A program made the position numbers and the translations under genes. 62,229 bases of DNA from NCBI GenBank assembly GCA_002737315.1, contig NSIH01000003.1, positions 1 through 62,229 of the forward strand, written 5' to 3'. Under the pieces are notes generated by a model. The model worked only from the letters and a program-made list of their open reading frames with translations. It had not been told where the DNA came from and did not search any database. This DNA comes from Flavobacteriales bacterium. GTDB lineage: Bacteria; Bacteroidota; Bacteroidia; Flavobacteriales; Schleiferiaceae. Of this stretch, positions 32,028 through 40,577 are shown one piece after another (the first letter of the stretch is position 1; every line of letters starts with the position of its first letter).

Positions 32028-35000
32028 CTATCGATTCAGCGTTACCGCCCCCTGCTGGTCGCCACTGGTGCCGCATTTGCTCTGCCAGCTGAGGTGGTAG
32101 AGGTAGACCCCCGAGGATAGATCGCGGCCTTGAAAGCGCCCGTCCCAGAGAAACTGCGGGTCGGTGGTGGCAAAAACTTCTTGACCCCAGCGGCTAAAGA
32201 CCCTCAGGCTCAATTGCATTAGGGCTGAGGCCTCAGCCTGCTTGAGGCAAAAAACATCGTTGATGTTGTCGCCGTTGGGCGTGTACACGTTGGGCACCGA
32301 CAGGCTGTCGAATTCCGCACCAAAAATCTCATAGGTTAACTGAAGGGAATCCCGGCGACCGCAAACGCTGTCTTCGACGATAAGCCAGACCGATTGGAGT
32401 CCGACCGAAGAGGCGGACCACTGAACGTCGGAGCCCATAATGAGCCCCTGGCCTGGTACTCGCCAGCTGTATGAAGTGGCCCCAGAGGCGTATCCAGAGG
32501 CACGGATGGGCTCGCCATTAATGCAAAACGGAGCGCTAATGCTGCCCACGGGAGCAGAGAGAGGCGCCTGAAATTCGGCCGTGAGCAGCAGGCTGTCGCT
32601 GCGTCCGCACTGCAAATCATAGGCCACCAGCCAGGCTTGGTAGTTGAGGGTTAGGGCAGTACCCGACCATTGAAAAGGAGCGCTAAGGCTGTCTACGGAA
32701 CCGTTCGAAGAATAGAGCAGCATAAACTGCGCGCTGAGCGAAGGACCCGGAGCGATACTGAGGCTGCGCGAGACGTCGCAAGGGTCGTAGGTCCAAACTA
32801 CGTCGGCCTTCACGGCAGAACCGGGAAGCACATAAACTGTCAGGAATTGCTGCGCCTGGGTTAAGCAGAGGCTGTCGACTCCGATCAAGGTAATGACGTA
32901 GGTCCCCGGCTGGCTGTATAAATGACTGGGAAGGAGACTAGGCGATCCCGAGGAGGTCTGGCCGTCACCCCAGGCTATATTCAGTACGTCGGTGCGGATG
33001 GTGCTGCCCGTGAGAAAGAGGCTGTCGCCGGCGCATACGGTATCGGCACTCAGGCCCAAACTCAACTTTGCCTGCTGCATTTCAAAGGCAATTTGAACGC
33101 CTGCCATGTTGCAGTTGCTCGAATTATTGACCGCCGAATGAACATTGGCGGGGAAAACCGGCAAATTATCGCTGCCTCCGCAGCCCGCGCAAATAGCCTG
33201 GTGAATGACTCCGTTGGGGTCAAAGCGTGAGGTTCCACCGTCTACGTGCTCGTCCACGGGGCCCACCCCTCCAAAGTAGGAGGCATAGGCCGGATTACCT
33301 CGGCGGTCCAGAACCAAAAAATAAAAATCGCGTCCGTCCGTAGTGGATTGAAAGGCGTTAGGACTGGTATAAAGGCCGGTTATTGTGCCGCCATTGAGGC
33401 CACCGAACCAGCCTGAAAAATAGGCGGAGCCGCAGTCGTCCACCTGCAGGGCTGTAGGTGAAATACGTCTGTTGAGCTGGCCGTTGCCCACATACTGGCT
33501 GCGGTAAATGCTGTCTCCTTGGGCTGAAATCCAAACCAAAATTTGGGTAGAATTTAGGTTTTGCCAGAGTCCGGGGCTTGGGGCCAAGGGACCCGTGTAG
33601 GCGCTAATGCCCGTGCAGGTTGTGCCGAGCCCGAGCGAAAGAAGTACTGCACCGGAATCCCCCACGGCAGCATAGGCTCCCGTCGGATTTTGAGCAATTA
33701 AAAAACCATAGGATGTGCAGCCCTGCGGCTCTAGGTAGGTCTCTGACTCCTTTTGTCCGGTTTGAGGGTTAAAAAGTGCATAATAGGGCTGCGACTGGCC
33801 GTTGGGGATGGTCCAAACACCGTTGCCCGAGAGCGTTCCCATTCCTTGGGTCCAGCCGAGGACTGCAAGCCGCGGGCCCTGAGCGGTGGGCGTGGAAACT
33901 AGGGAAGTTAGGCCGTCTAAAAAGGGTCCACCGACGTAGGTGGCCCAGCGGAGGCTGTCTAAATTGGGGCTGAAATGAGCGAGAAGTCCGTCTATGGGAC
34001 CCTCTCGAGAGGTATCAAGGGGCCAGGTGGCCATGGCGCGAGACCGCGACGCAGTGGCAATCCAAATTCCGGTCTGGTCAGCCCAAATATCTCCCCGGGC
34101 CTCGTCGCCGTAGTGGGGCATGTCTATGTCGTGCAGGCCGTCGTAACCCAGTCGTCCGTAGTAGGTTGAGGCCTTCAACTGCGCACCCGTTGAATCGAGG
34201 CGGACCAGGACCAAGTCGGTGGCCGAGGTATAGACAACCCCTCCCCCGTTCATGGTGCCACTGCCTACAGCGAGGGCAAACGTAGTGTCGTATGCGCTGC
34301 CCGAGACGGGAAAGTCGATGGAATTGGTAATTCCCTTAATCAAGAGGTCTCCGTTGGGTGCAACGCGCAAGGAATGAGGCTGTTCCTGACCGGATCCACC
34401 CAAATAGGTCGAAGAAATAACTCCGGTTCCCGTGGAGTTAAACAGCATGAAGACCATGTCGACTCCCCCTCCCCCAAAGTTGGGCTGAACGCCGTTCTGC
34501 GTAGGGAACTGGTTGGCAAAAGCCACACCCCCGAGCCAGGTGCGGCCCTGCAGGTCATAGGTCGCGGTATAGCCAAAGTTGTCGCTCAGGGAGCCGCTGA
34601 AGCTGCTGAACACGTAGGTCGGATCAATTCGCTGGGCTCCCGGAGCCTTAAAGCCCCAGTTTTCGCCCGATTGCTGCCACTCTACCGGCACCGGGCTTCC
34701 GTCGCTGGCATAGGCCACTGGCGCCCAAAGTTCCGCAAGTCCAGCGGGGGTCTGCAGTTCAAGGACTTCCGGCTGCCGCCTTTGCCTGCGGCCGGTGCAT
34801 CCTTCAAAATGGAGCAGAATGGGCGACAGGTCCTCGCCCTGCCACCAGGTTTTCAGGCGTCCTCCTTCGACGCGGAGCTCAAGATCAACACCCGGGTAAA
34901 TGCCCCGAAGCCAGGCCTGCGAACTGCCCCTGACGGAGATTAAAGGCTTGCGCCCTAAGGCAAAGGCCGTAGGCGGACCGCTTCCTTGCAATTCAAGTTG

Positions 35001-35255
35001 CCCGCCCCGAGCATTCAAATAGCGCTCGGTCCAAACGACCACGCTGTCGCCCTCGCCAGGCAAGCGCGCCACAAAGCGAAGTCCGTCGGCAAGAATCCAG
35101 ACGCGAGCGGCGTCTACGTTGACCATGGCAAGCACCTCGCTGGGCCACTGACCCTCATTGGGTAGAATCAGGGCTTCGGGCCTCGAGAGTACCTGCGCCT
35201 GCATGCCGCCGATTCCAATCAAGGTCAGCAACCAAAGAGCGTAGAGTCGAGCCAT
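32028..35255 (-). CDS. Large secreted beta-propeller/PKD protein with CHU_C (T9SS type B) domain
   Basis: 1075 residues from ATG 35255 (MARLYALWLL, signal peptide to GGMQAQ). Domains: an N-terminal Bacteroidota module (~25-220, LPNEGQWPSEVLAMVNVDA ... GLRFVARL), a run of SBBP-like propeller repeats (~225-690: GNFGYTATYDLQGRTWLGG-like, ISSTYLGGSGQEQPHSLRV, ASTYYGRLGYDGLHDI, YASYFGGVGPVDEH), a PKD domain (~770-830), Ig-like repeats, and a CHU_C end (VYTPNGDNINDVF, VFSRWGQEVFA, SSGVYLYHLSW). Such proteins are exported by T9SS and anchored on the surface. No neighbouring PorP/SprF gene. Function unknown; binding or scaffolding inferred. Confidence 0.85.
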   Translation of the reverse strand: MARLYALWLLTLIGIGGMQAQVLSRPEALILPNEGQWPSEVLAMVNVDAARVWILADGLRFVARLPGEGDSVVVWTERYLNARGGQLELQGSGPPTAFALGRKPLISVRGSSQAWLRGIYPGVDLELRVEGGRLKTWWQGEDLSPILLHFEGCTGRRQRRQPEVLELQTPAGLAELWAPVAYASDGSPVPVEWQQSGENWGFKAPGAQRIDPTYVFSSFSGSLSDNFGYTATYDLQGRTWLGGVAFANQFPTQNGVQPNFGGGGVDMVFMLFNSTGTGVISSTYLGGSGQEQPHSLRVAPNGDLLIKGITNSIDFPVSGSAYDTTFALAVGSGTMNGGGVVYTSATDLVLVRLDSTGAQLKASTYYGRLGYDGLHDIDMPHYGDEARGDIWADQTGIWIATASRSRAMATWPLDTSREGPIDGLLAHFSPNLDSLRWATYVGGPFLDGLTSLVSTPTAQGPRLAVLGWTQGMGTLSGNGVWTIPNGQSQPYYALFNPQTGQKESETYLEPQGCTSYGFLIAQNPTGAYAAVGDSGAVLLSLGLGTTCTGISAYTGPLAPSPGLWQNLNSTQILVWISAQGDSIYRSQYVGNGQLNRRISPTALQVDDCGSAYFSGWFGGLNGGTITGLYTSPNAFQSTTDGRDFYFLVLDRRGNPAYASYFGGVGPVDEHVDGGTSRFDPNGVIHQAICAGCGGSDNLPVFPANVHSAVNNSSNCNMAGVQIAFEMQQAKLSLGLSADTVCAGDSLFLTGSTIRTDVLNIAWGDGQTSSGSPSLLPSHLYSQPGTYVITLIGVDSLCLTQAQQFLTVYVLPGSAVKADVVWTYDPCDVSRSLSIAPGPSLSAQFMLLYSSNGSVDSLSAPFQWSGTALTLNYQAWLVAYDLQCGRSDSLLLTAEFQAPLSAPVGSISAPFCINGEPIRASGYASGATSYSWRVPGQGLIMGSDVQWSASSVGLQSVWLIVEDSVCGRRDSLQLTYEIFGAEFDSLSVPNVYTPNGDNINDVFCLKQAEASALMQLSLRVFSRWGQEVFATTDPQFLWDGRFQGRDLSSGVYLYHLSWQSKCGTSGDQQGAVTLNR

Positions 35256-35315
35256 TGAGACTAAGGTACAAACGCTCCCGACCATGGCGGCGCACCTTGG
35301 CCCACCGATGTCTAT

Positions 35316-36431
35316 CTAAAGTCCGTCGTCGTTAAAGTCTGCCGACGCCTGCCCGTCTGACATGAGGTAGGCCTTGAGGAAGGCATCGATTTCGCCCTCC
35401 AGGACCGAATCAGGGTCGCTGGTCTCCACCCCAGTGCGCACGTCCTTAACCAATTTATAGGGATGCAGCACGTAGTTGCGTATTTGCGAACCCCACTCAA
35501 TCTTCTTTTTGCCCGCCTCAATAATAGTGCGTTTGGCATTGCGCTCCTCAATAACCTGCTCGTACAGGCGTGATTTGAGCAGCTGAATTGCCTTCTCTTT
35601 GTTTTGAAGCTGCGACCGCGTCTCGGTGTTTTCAATGACAATACCCGAGGGTTTGTGGCGGAGTCGCACTCCAGTCTCGACCTTATTGACGTTCTGGCCG
35701 CCCGCCCCACTGGAGCGAAACGTGTCCCAGTCAATGTCGGCTAGATTTACTTGAATGTCAATGGTATCGTCCACCAGGGGGTAGACATAAACGCTTACAA
35801 AGGACGTATGGCGGCGTGCGTTGGAATCAAAGGGACTGATGCGGACGAGCCGGTGGACTCCGTTCTCCCCCTTGAGGTAGCCAAACACAAACTCGCCTTC
35901 GATTTCGAGGGTAACTGTTTTTACTCCCGCGACCTCGCCTTCTTGAAAGTTCAACTCGCGAACCTTGTGGCCGTTGCGATCGGCCCAGCGCAGGTACATG
36001 CGCATGAGCATTCCAGCCCAATCGCAGGACTCGGTACCGCCTGCTCCCGCCGTTACCTGCAGCACGGCACTCATCTTGTCTTCTTCGCCGCTGAGCATGT
36101 TTCTGAACTCCAGGGTGCTCAACTGCGCCTCAAGTTCAGCAACTGCCGCGTCTACCTCAGACTCTTCAATCACGCCTTCGCGGTAAAACTCTACCGAGGT
36201 CTCGACTTCACCAAACTGCGCTTGAACGGCCTCGTAGCCCGAAATCCAGTACTTGATTTCGCGAATCTTGCGCATGGTCAGTTCGGCCTTCTTGGCATCA
36301 TCCCAAAAATTCGGATTTCCGGTTTTCTCCTCTTCGTTGGCGGCAGTAATCCGCTTTTCTTCGAGGCGCAGGTAGCCTTTTAGGTACTCGATGCGTTGAT
36401 GGTATTCCTTAATTTTTTCGGGCGAAATCAT
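35316..36431 (-). CDS. prfB: Peptide chain release factor 2
   Basis: 371 residues. Recognises UGA/UAA through SPF (VRISPFDS) and triggers peptidyl-tRNA hydrolysis through GGQ (GAGGQNVNK). Read in one uninterrupted frame from ATG 36431: the position where many bacteria have the autoregulatory UGA frameshift (GYL-UGA-D) reads GYLRLEE, CTG CGC CTC GAA, with no stop. It shares a 36-base divergent promoter region with ltaE, and its own TACTTTTG box ends five bases before the ATG. Confidence 0.95.
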   Translation of the reverse strand: MISPEKIKEYHQRIEYLKGYLRLEEKRITAANEEEKTGNPNFWDDAKKAELTMRKIREIKYWISGYEAVQAQFGEVETSVEFYREGVIEESEVDAAVAELEAQLSTLEFRNMLSGEEDKMSAVLQVTAGAGGTESCDWAGMLMRMYLRWADRNGHKVRELNFQEGEVAGVKTVTLEIEGEFVFGYLKGENGVHRLVRISPFDSNARRHTSFVSVYVYPLVDDTIDIQVNLADIDWDTFRSSGAGGQNVNKVETGVRLRHKPSGIVIENTETRSQLQNKEKAIQLLKSRLYEQVIEERNAKRTIIEAGKKKIEWGSQIRNYVLHPYKLVKDVRTGVETSDPDSVLEGEIDAFLKAYLMSDGQASADFNDDGL

Positions 36432-36436
36432 TGCGG

Positions 36437-36444
36437 CAAAAGTA
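36437..36444 (-). promoter_or_regulatory. -7 box for prfB
   Basis: Minus-strand TACTTTTG matches TAnnTTTG; five bases to the ATG. Confidence 0.6.
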
Positions 36445-36454
36445 CGCTACCCCC

Positions 36455-36462
36455 TACCTTCG
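36455..36462 (+). promoter_or_regulatory. Probable -7 box for ltaE
   Basis: TACCTTCG (one mismatch to TAnnTTTG) ends five bases before the ltaE ATG, 11 bases from the prfB box on the other strand. Confidence 0.45.
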
Positions 36463-36467
36463 AACCT

Positions 36468-37502
36468 ATGAATGCAGCGACTGCGGATTTCCGCTCCGAT
36501 ACCGTAACCCGCCCCACCGAGGCCATGCTCCGAGCCATGGCCACAGCCCCTGTTGGCGACGACGTTTTGGGCGACGATCCCACCGTTTTGCGGCTCGAGG
36601 CCATCCTCGCCGAACGCTTTGCCATGGAATCCGGTCTTTTTTGCCCCTCGGGAACTATGACCAACCAAATCTCGGTCAAGGTCCATACCCAGCCGGGCGA
36701 TGAGGTAATCTGCAGTAAGTTGGCGCACGTCTACAACTACGAGGGCGGAGGCCTTGCATTCAACAGCGGGGTTCAGGTGCGCGTTGGCGGCGACGACTAC
36801 GGACGACTTTCTGCCGCGCAGGCCGAACTGCTGCTTCAGCCCATGGACAATGTGCACGCGGCCCCTACCCGACTGGTCGTTGCAGAGAACACCTCCAACA
36901 AAGGCGGCGGAACCACCATAGGGCTGGACGCACTGCGCGAGCTCGGCGGATTTGCCAGGCTCCACCAACTTGGCTACCATCTTGACGGAGCGCGCCTCTT
37001 CAATGCCCTTGTCGCCGATGGCGAGCATGCCAGCGACTACGGCCAGGTCTTTGACTCCATTTCTATCTGTCTGTCCAAGGGGCTTGGTGCGCCCGTAGGT
37101 TCGGTTCTCCTGGGTTCGCGCGACTTTATAAATCAGGCCCGACGCATTAGAAAACGACTGGGCGGAGGCATGCGCCAGGCAGGCTACCTCGCCGCCGCAG
37201 GAATTTATGCCCTAGAGCACCATGTGGAACGCTTGAGCGAAGACCACTTGCGCGCCGCGAGCCTGGCAAAGCACATTGCGAACCTTCCCTACGTCGAGGC
37301 CATCAAGCCCGCCGACACCAACATGGTCCTATTTAGGCTGCGAGCAGGTCTTGATCCTCAGGTGCTTTTAACCCATCTTGATATGCAGGGTATCCGCCTC
37401 ATGGCCATGGACCCCTTTTGGCTGAGGGCCGTGCTTCACTACGACGTGGGCGACAAGGAAGTTAGCCGTCTTAAAGAGGCCCTGAGCAACTGGAAGGCTT
37501 AG
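36468..37502 (+). CDS. ltaE: Low-specificity L-threonine aldolase
   Basis: 344 residues from ATG 36468. PLP enzyme that cleaves L-threonine/L-allo-threonine to glycine and acetaldehyde. Fold type I marks: DFRSDTVTRPTEAM at the start, FCPSGTMTNQIS, ENTSNKGGGTT, YHLDGARLFNA (Asp binding the pyridine N) and SICLSKGLGAPVGSVL with the Schiff-base Lys. Its TAG shares three bases with the recX stop on the opposite strand. Confidence 0.92.
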   Translation: MNAATADFRSDTVTRPTEAMLRAMATAPVGDDVLGDDPTVLRLEAILAERFAMESGLFCPSGTMTNQISVKVHTQPGDEVICSKLAHVYNYEGGGLAFNSGVQVRVGGDDYGRLSAAQAELLLQPMDNVHAAPTRLVVAENTSNKGGGTTIGLDALRELGGFARLHQLGYHLDGARLFNALVADGEHASDYGQVFDSISICLSKGLGAPVGSVLLGSRDFINQARRIRKRLGGGMRQAGYLAAAGIYALEHHVERLSEDHLRAASLAKHIANLPYVEAIKPADTNMVLFRLRAGLDPQVLLTHLDMQGIRLMAMDPFWLRAVLHYDVGDKEVSRLKEALSNWKA

Positions 37503-37945
37503 TCGGCACCCGCCATAGCAGCCTTGGCCGCGGCAAGATCGTAGCCCTTGCGCAGGCACCAGGCAATCCATTCCTGATCGTCGGAGTACTTGTTGCGCTG
37601 CCTGCTTAAGTAGTTCCGCACCTCTTCGTCGTTAAGCTCACTCATTCCCAGGGCGATGCAGGCAGAGGACACCCTCTTGGCCTGAAGGCCTTGGATAATT
37701 TTGCGAGGACCCCATCCTTTGATGCGGAATCTACCCCTCGCAAAGGCCCTGGCAAAGCGTTCCTCGCTTAAAAAGTCGCCAGAAATAAGTTCAGAGACCA
37801 ACTCCGCCTGCGCCTCTGGAACGATTCCCATGGTGCGCAAACGCTCCTGAACTTCGCTTTGGCATCGCTCCTGAAAGGCGCAGTATCGTTGAATCGCCTG
37901 GCGAGCAGCCTCGATGCTGTAGGTTTTGGTTCGTGCAAATGCCAT
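37499..37945 (-). CDS. recX: Regulatory protein RecX
   Basis: 148 residues from ATG 37945. RecX modulates RecA filaments. Three tandem three-helix repeats with the family blocks YCAFQERCQSEVQERL, ISGDFLSEERFARAFARGRFRIKGWGPRKI and YLSRQRNKYSDDQEWIAWCLRKGYD. It sits only ~13 bases after the T tract of the rng terminator, with no -7 box visible in between, so its promoter is not identified. Its stop overlaps the ltaE stop. Confidence 0.9.
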   Translation of the reverse strand: MAFARTKTYSIEAARQAIQRYCAFQERCQSEVQERLRTMGIVPEAQAELVSELISGDFLSEERFARAFARGRFRIKGWGPRKIIQGLQAKRVSSACIALGMSELNDEEVRNYLSRQRNKYSDDQEWIAWCLRKGYDLAAAKAAMAGAD

Positions 37946-37963
37946 GCTGCTAAGAAACAAAAA

Positions 37964-37985
37964 AGGCGGCCATCGCTGGCCGCCT
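37964..37985 (-). terminator. Rho-independent terminator of the HU-rng operon
   Basis: Minus strand: AGGCGGCCA / TGGCCGCCT stem (9 bp) with a 4-base loop, then a run of six T before the recX start. Confidence 0.88.
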
Positions 37986-38007
37986 ATTTATCATTACGGG
38001 ATAAAAA

Positions 38008-39558
38008 TCATCCTATCTTTTTGCCCTCGGCGTCTGCAAAACGGTACTCCAGCATTTTAAAGGCATCTCGAGAAACGACCTTAAGCTTTTGGCCGGCAAT
38101 TCGCGACCATTTGTGCTCAAGTGTTTGCCAAGACCATCCCTGCTTGAGGTAGGAGGCCAAAAATGGATGCACGTGCAGAAAGATGGTTGCCCCTTTGCCC
38201 TTTTGCTTGAGTGTCGCGCTAATTTGCTCGAACTTTTGCTGGAGGGCATCAATCAACGTGATGGGTGCATCGATCAAGGCATCGGGATTTTCTTCTTGAG
38301 TCTCAATGGCTTGTGCCGGACGCACGCGCTGGCGCGTGATTTCGACCAAACCAAACTTTGACGGCGGAAGAATTTTATGCCGTGCCCTATCGGTAGACAT
38401 CAAATCCTTAAGAAACTCATAGAGCTCCCGGCGGTTTTCGCTTTTGGCCATGTCGATGAAGTCCACGCAAATGATTCCGCCCATATCGCGCAAACGAAGC
38501 TGGCGAGCAATTTCTTCGGCCGCCATCATATTGACAGCGAGCGCGTTTTCTTCTTGGCTTTCGCCTTTGCCCGAACGGTTGCCCGAATTCACATCAATGA
38601 CGTGCATCGCCTCCGTGTGCTCGACCACCAAGTAGGTGCCCTTGCCCATGTTCACGGTGCGGCCGAATGCGCTCTTCACCTGCCGGTCCACACCGTAGTG
38701 CTGAAACACCGGAACGGCCGAAGTATGAAGCTTGACGATTCCGACCCGCTCGGGAGCGATGGCCTCGACGTAGCCCTTGATGTCTTCGAAGAGGGCCTGG
38801 TGGTCCACTACAATTTGATCAAAACTGTCGTTGAAAGAGTCGCGCAAGTAGGCCGAGGCTCGGTCCATTTCGCGAAGTATGCACTTCTTGGGTTTGGCAC
38901 CCCGGACGTTGCGATAAAGGGTCTTCCAGCGGCCTACTAAGTCATTGAGGTCAGCCTCAATGTCTTGTTGGTTCACTCCCTCCGCCACGGTGCGCACGAT
39001 AACGCCAAAACCCTTAGGGAGTACGTTTTGCACCTGCTTCCGCAGGCGATCGCGCTCCTTGCGATCCCGTATCTTTTGCGATACAGAAATCCTCCCATTA
39101 AAGGGAACGAGCACGATAAATCGCCCCGCTATAGAAATATCAGAGGTAACCCTAGGACCTTTGGTCGAAATGGGTTCCTTCGTAATCTGAACCAGCACCT
39201 CATCGCCGGGCTTAAGTAGAACCTCTAAATTTCCGTCCTTCTCGATTTCGGGAAGAATTTCTACCTCCGACAAATCGGAGGTGTACTTACTCTGGCGAAC
39301 TTTTTTAAGATAGTTCTGCCAGGTGGGAATCTGGGGGCCTAGATCATGGTAGTGCAAGAAGGAATCCTTCTCGTAACCCACGTCTACAAAAGCCGCATTG
39401 AGGTTGGGCGCTAACTTGCGCACTACCCCGAGGTATACATCGCCGACCGAAAACTGTTGTTGCTCGTTTTCGGAGACGAGTTCGGTCAAGCGACCGTCCT
39501 GAAGTAAGGCGATGATGGCGTCCGATTCACTGGCTTGTATAATCAGTTCGGTACGCAT
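38008..39558 (-). CDS. rng: Ribonuclease G/E family endoribonuclease
   Basis: 516 residues from ATG 39558 (MRTELIIQAS). Single-strand-specific endoribonuclease for rRNA maturation and mRNA decay. S1-type RNA-binding domain (~35-130, GDVYLGVVRKLAPNLNAAFVDVGYEKDSFLH), 5' sensor region, and DNase I-like catalytic domain with the metal-binding Asp residues in HVIDVNSGNRS and GGIICVDFIDM. The zinc-link CPxC of E. coli RNase E/G is absent after TRQRVRPA. Last gene of HU-TPR-COX24-like-rng; terminator at 37964-37985. Confidence 0.93.
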   Translation of the reverse strand: MRTELIIQASESDAIIALLQDGRLTELVSENEQQQFSVGDVYLGVVRKLAPNLNAAFVDVGYEKDSFLHYHDLGPQIPTWQNYLKKVRQSKYTSDLSEVEILPEIEKDGNLEVLLKPGDEVLVQITKEPISTKGPRVTSDISIAGRFIVLVPFNGRISVSQKIRDRKERDRLRKQVQNVLPKGFGVIVRTVAEGVNQQDIEADLNDLVGRWKTLYRNVRGAKPKKCILREMDRASAYLRDSFNDSFDQIVVDHQALFEDIKGYVEAIAPERVGIVKLHTSAVPVFQHYGVDRQVKSAFGRTVNMGKGTYLVVEHTEAMHVIDVNSGNRSGKGESQEENALAVNMMAAEEIARQLRLRDMGGIICVDFIDMAKSENRRELYEFLKDLMSTDRARHKILPPSKFGLVEITRQRVRPAQAIETQEENPDALIDAPITLIDALQQKFEQISATLKQKGKGATIFLHVHPFLASYLKQGWSWQTLEHKWSRIAGQKLKVVSRDAFKMLEYRFADAEGKKIG

Positions 39559-39567
39559 GGTCAATCC

Positions 39568-39657
39568 TTATTTCTTTTTGTGGCGATTCTTGCGAAGGCG
39601 CTTTTTGCGTTTGTGTGTGGCCATCTTATGGCGCTTGCGTTTTTTACCGCTTGGCAT
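39568..39657 (-). CDS. Very short basic ribosomal-type protein (AURKAIP1/COX24, mS38-like)
   Basis: 29 residues, 17 of them Lys or Arg: MPSGKKRKRHKMATHKRKK then RLRKNRHKKK. It is too short for usual gene-length cut-offs. The KRxRKxxxHKxxKRxKRxR-type pattern matches the COX24/AURKAIP1 C-terminal domain, whose mitochondrial form (mS38) and a mycobacterial relative (bS22) sit in the small ribosomal subunit. It is 11 bases after the TPR gene and 9 before rng, a placement conserved in Bacteroidota, which supports a real gene. Role inferred: ribosomal protein. Confidence 0.85.
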   Translation of the reverse strand: MPSGKKRKRHKMATHKRKKRLRKNRHKKK

Positions 39658-39668
39658 AACTAAGTAGT

Positions 39669-40190
39669 TTAATCGGTTAATACAGGTTCGGATCCGGCGG
39701 GTGCCGCAGCATCCCCCTCGGTCCAGCTATCGCGCAGCTGTGTTAATGAACTCAGATCGGAATCTGGATGGTCGGCTAAGTAGCGCCCAATAAAATCTTG
39801 GGCTTCGCTTTGTCGACTTAAATCGGCAAGAGTCTCGGCATACCGCAGGGCGGCCTCATGGTCGCTTGGGTACAACTGTAAAATACTTGCATATCGTTCT
39901 AAGGCCCGGTCCAATTGTCCAGACATACGCGAAAATTCACCAAGATGAAACAGGCCATCTCGGTGTTTGGGATCCTCTTCGACCACCTCGCGAAGCAAGG
40001 TGATGGCGTCCATAGGGTTTCCCGTTCCTTCTTGAATCAGGCGAACGGCTTCGCGGACCTTGGAATCCAAGGGACTAACGACGCGCTCTGTTGGCTCATT
40101 GGTTTCTGAGCCAGGATTGGTGGGCAACAGTAAAATGGCCAAAGCCCCAAGGACTATGGCTGATGCTGCGATCCAAACCAAACGATTCAT
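39669..40190 (-). CDS. Membrane-anchored TPR protein
   Basis: 173 residues. An N-terminal membrane helix (~4-23, VWIAASAIVLGALAILLL) with the rest in the periplasm: a Pro/Glu-rich linker, then two to three TPR units (~58-150: PMDAITLLREVVEEDPKHRDGL, SGQLDRALERYASILQLYPSD, AALRYAETLADLSRQSEAQD). Found at this spot, between HU and the COX24-like gene, across Bacteroidota. Partner and function unknown; a protein-interaction scaffold is likely. Confidence 0.78.
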   Translation of the reverse strand: MNRLVWIAASAIVLGALAILLLPTNPGSETNEPTERVVSPLDSKVREAVRLIQEGTGNPMDAITLLREVVEEDPKHRDGLFHLGEFSRMSGQLDRALERYASILQLYPSDHEAALRYAETLADLSRQSEAQDFIGRYLADHPDSDLSSLTQLRDSWTEGDAAAPAGSEPVLTD

Positions 40191-40212
40191 TTTAAGAAGG
40201 TTGGAAGGTTAA

Positions 40213-40503
40213 TTACTTCACCAGAACATTCTTCTTCACAGATTCTGCGAAGGTCTTTGCCGGTTTGAATGAAGGAATAAAATGTGCAGGAATCACCAGG
40301 GTGGTGTTCTTTGAAATGTTGCGACCAGTTTTCTGGGCACGGCTCTTGAGCACGAAGCTACCGAAGCCGCGCAGGTAAACGTTATCACCGGATTCCATTC
40401 CGTTTTTAACTTCGCGCATGAAGCCTTCTACGGCTGCTAGTACGTCTGCTTTTTCCATGCCAGTACGGTCGGCAATTTTTGATACGATGTCTGCTTTAGT
40501 CAT
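40213..40503 (-). CDS. HU-family DNA-binding protein
   Basis: 96 residues, typical HU/IHF size. Dimerising helices at the N terminus (MTKADIVSKIADRTG, KADVLAAVEGFM), the hallmark YLRGFGSFVLKSRAQKTGRN beta-arm region with Pro in VIPAHFIPSFKPAKTF. Compacts and bends DNA. First gene of the HU-rng operon; a TATCTTTG box lies 59 bases upstream within the short mutY divergent region. HU, IHF-alpha and IHF-beta cannot be separated reliably here. Confidence 0.92.
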   Translation of the reverse strand: MTKADIVSKIADRTGMEKADVLAAVEGFMREVKNGMESGDNVYLRGFGSFVLKSRAQKTGRNISKNTTLVIPAHFIPSFKPAKTFAESVKKNVLVK

Positions 40504-40562
40504 GTTTTAATGGTGTAAAACGTTTAATTTAAGTGGCCTGATTGAGCCTAATTTAGCGGGCG

Positions 40563-40570
40563 CAAAGATA
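40563..40570 (-). promoter_or_regulatory. -7 box for the HU operon
   Basis: Minus-strand TATCTTTG matches TAnnTTTG; 59 bases to the HU ATG. It lies seven bases upstream of the divergent mutY start. Confidence 0.55.
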
Positions 40571-40577
40571 GTCCGCA

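Noticed and set aside
38377-38940. A 187-codon frame antisense to rng, and similar long antisense frames at 35751-36383 (prfB), 36447-37028 (ltaE) and 60680-61336 (rfbB)
   Set aside because: They lie wholly within well-identified genes, show no domain pattern and no start signals; GC-rich codon usage creates such frames.
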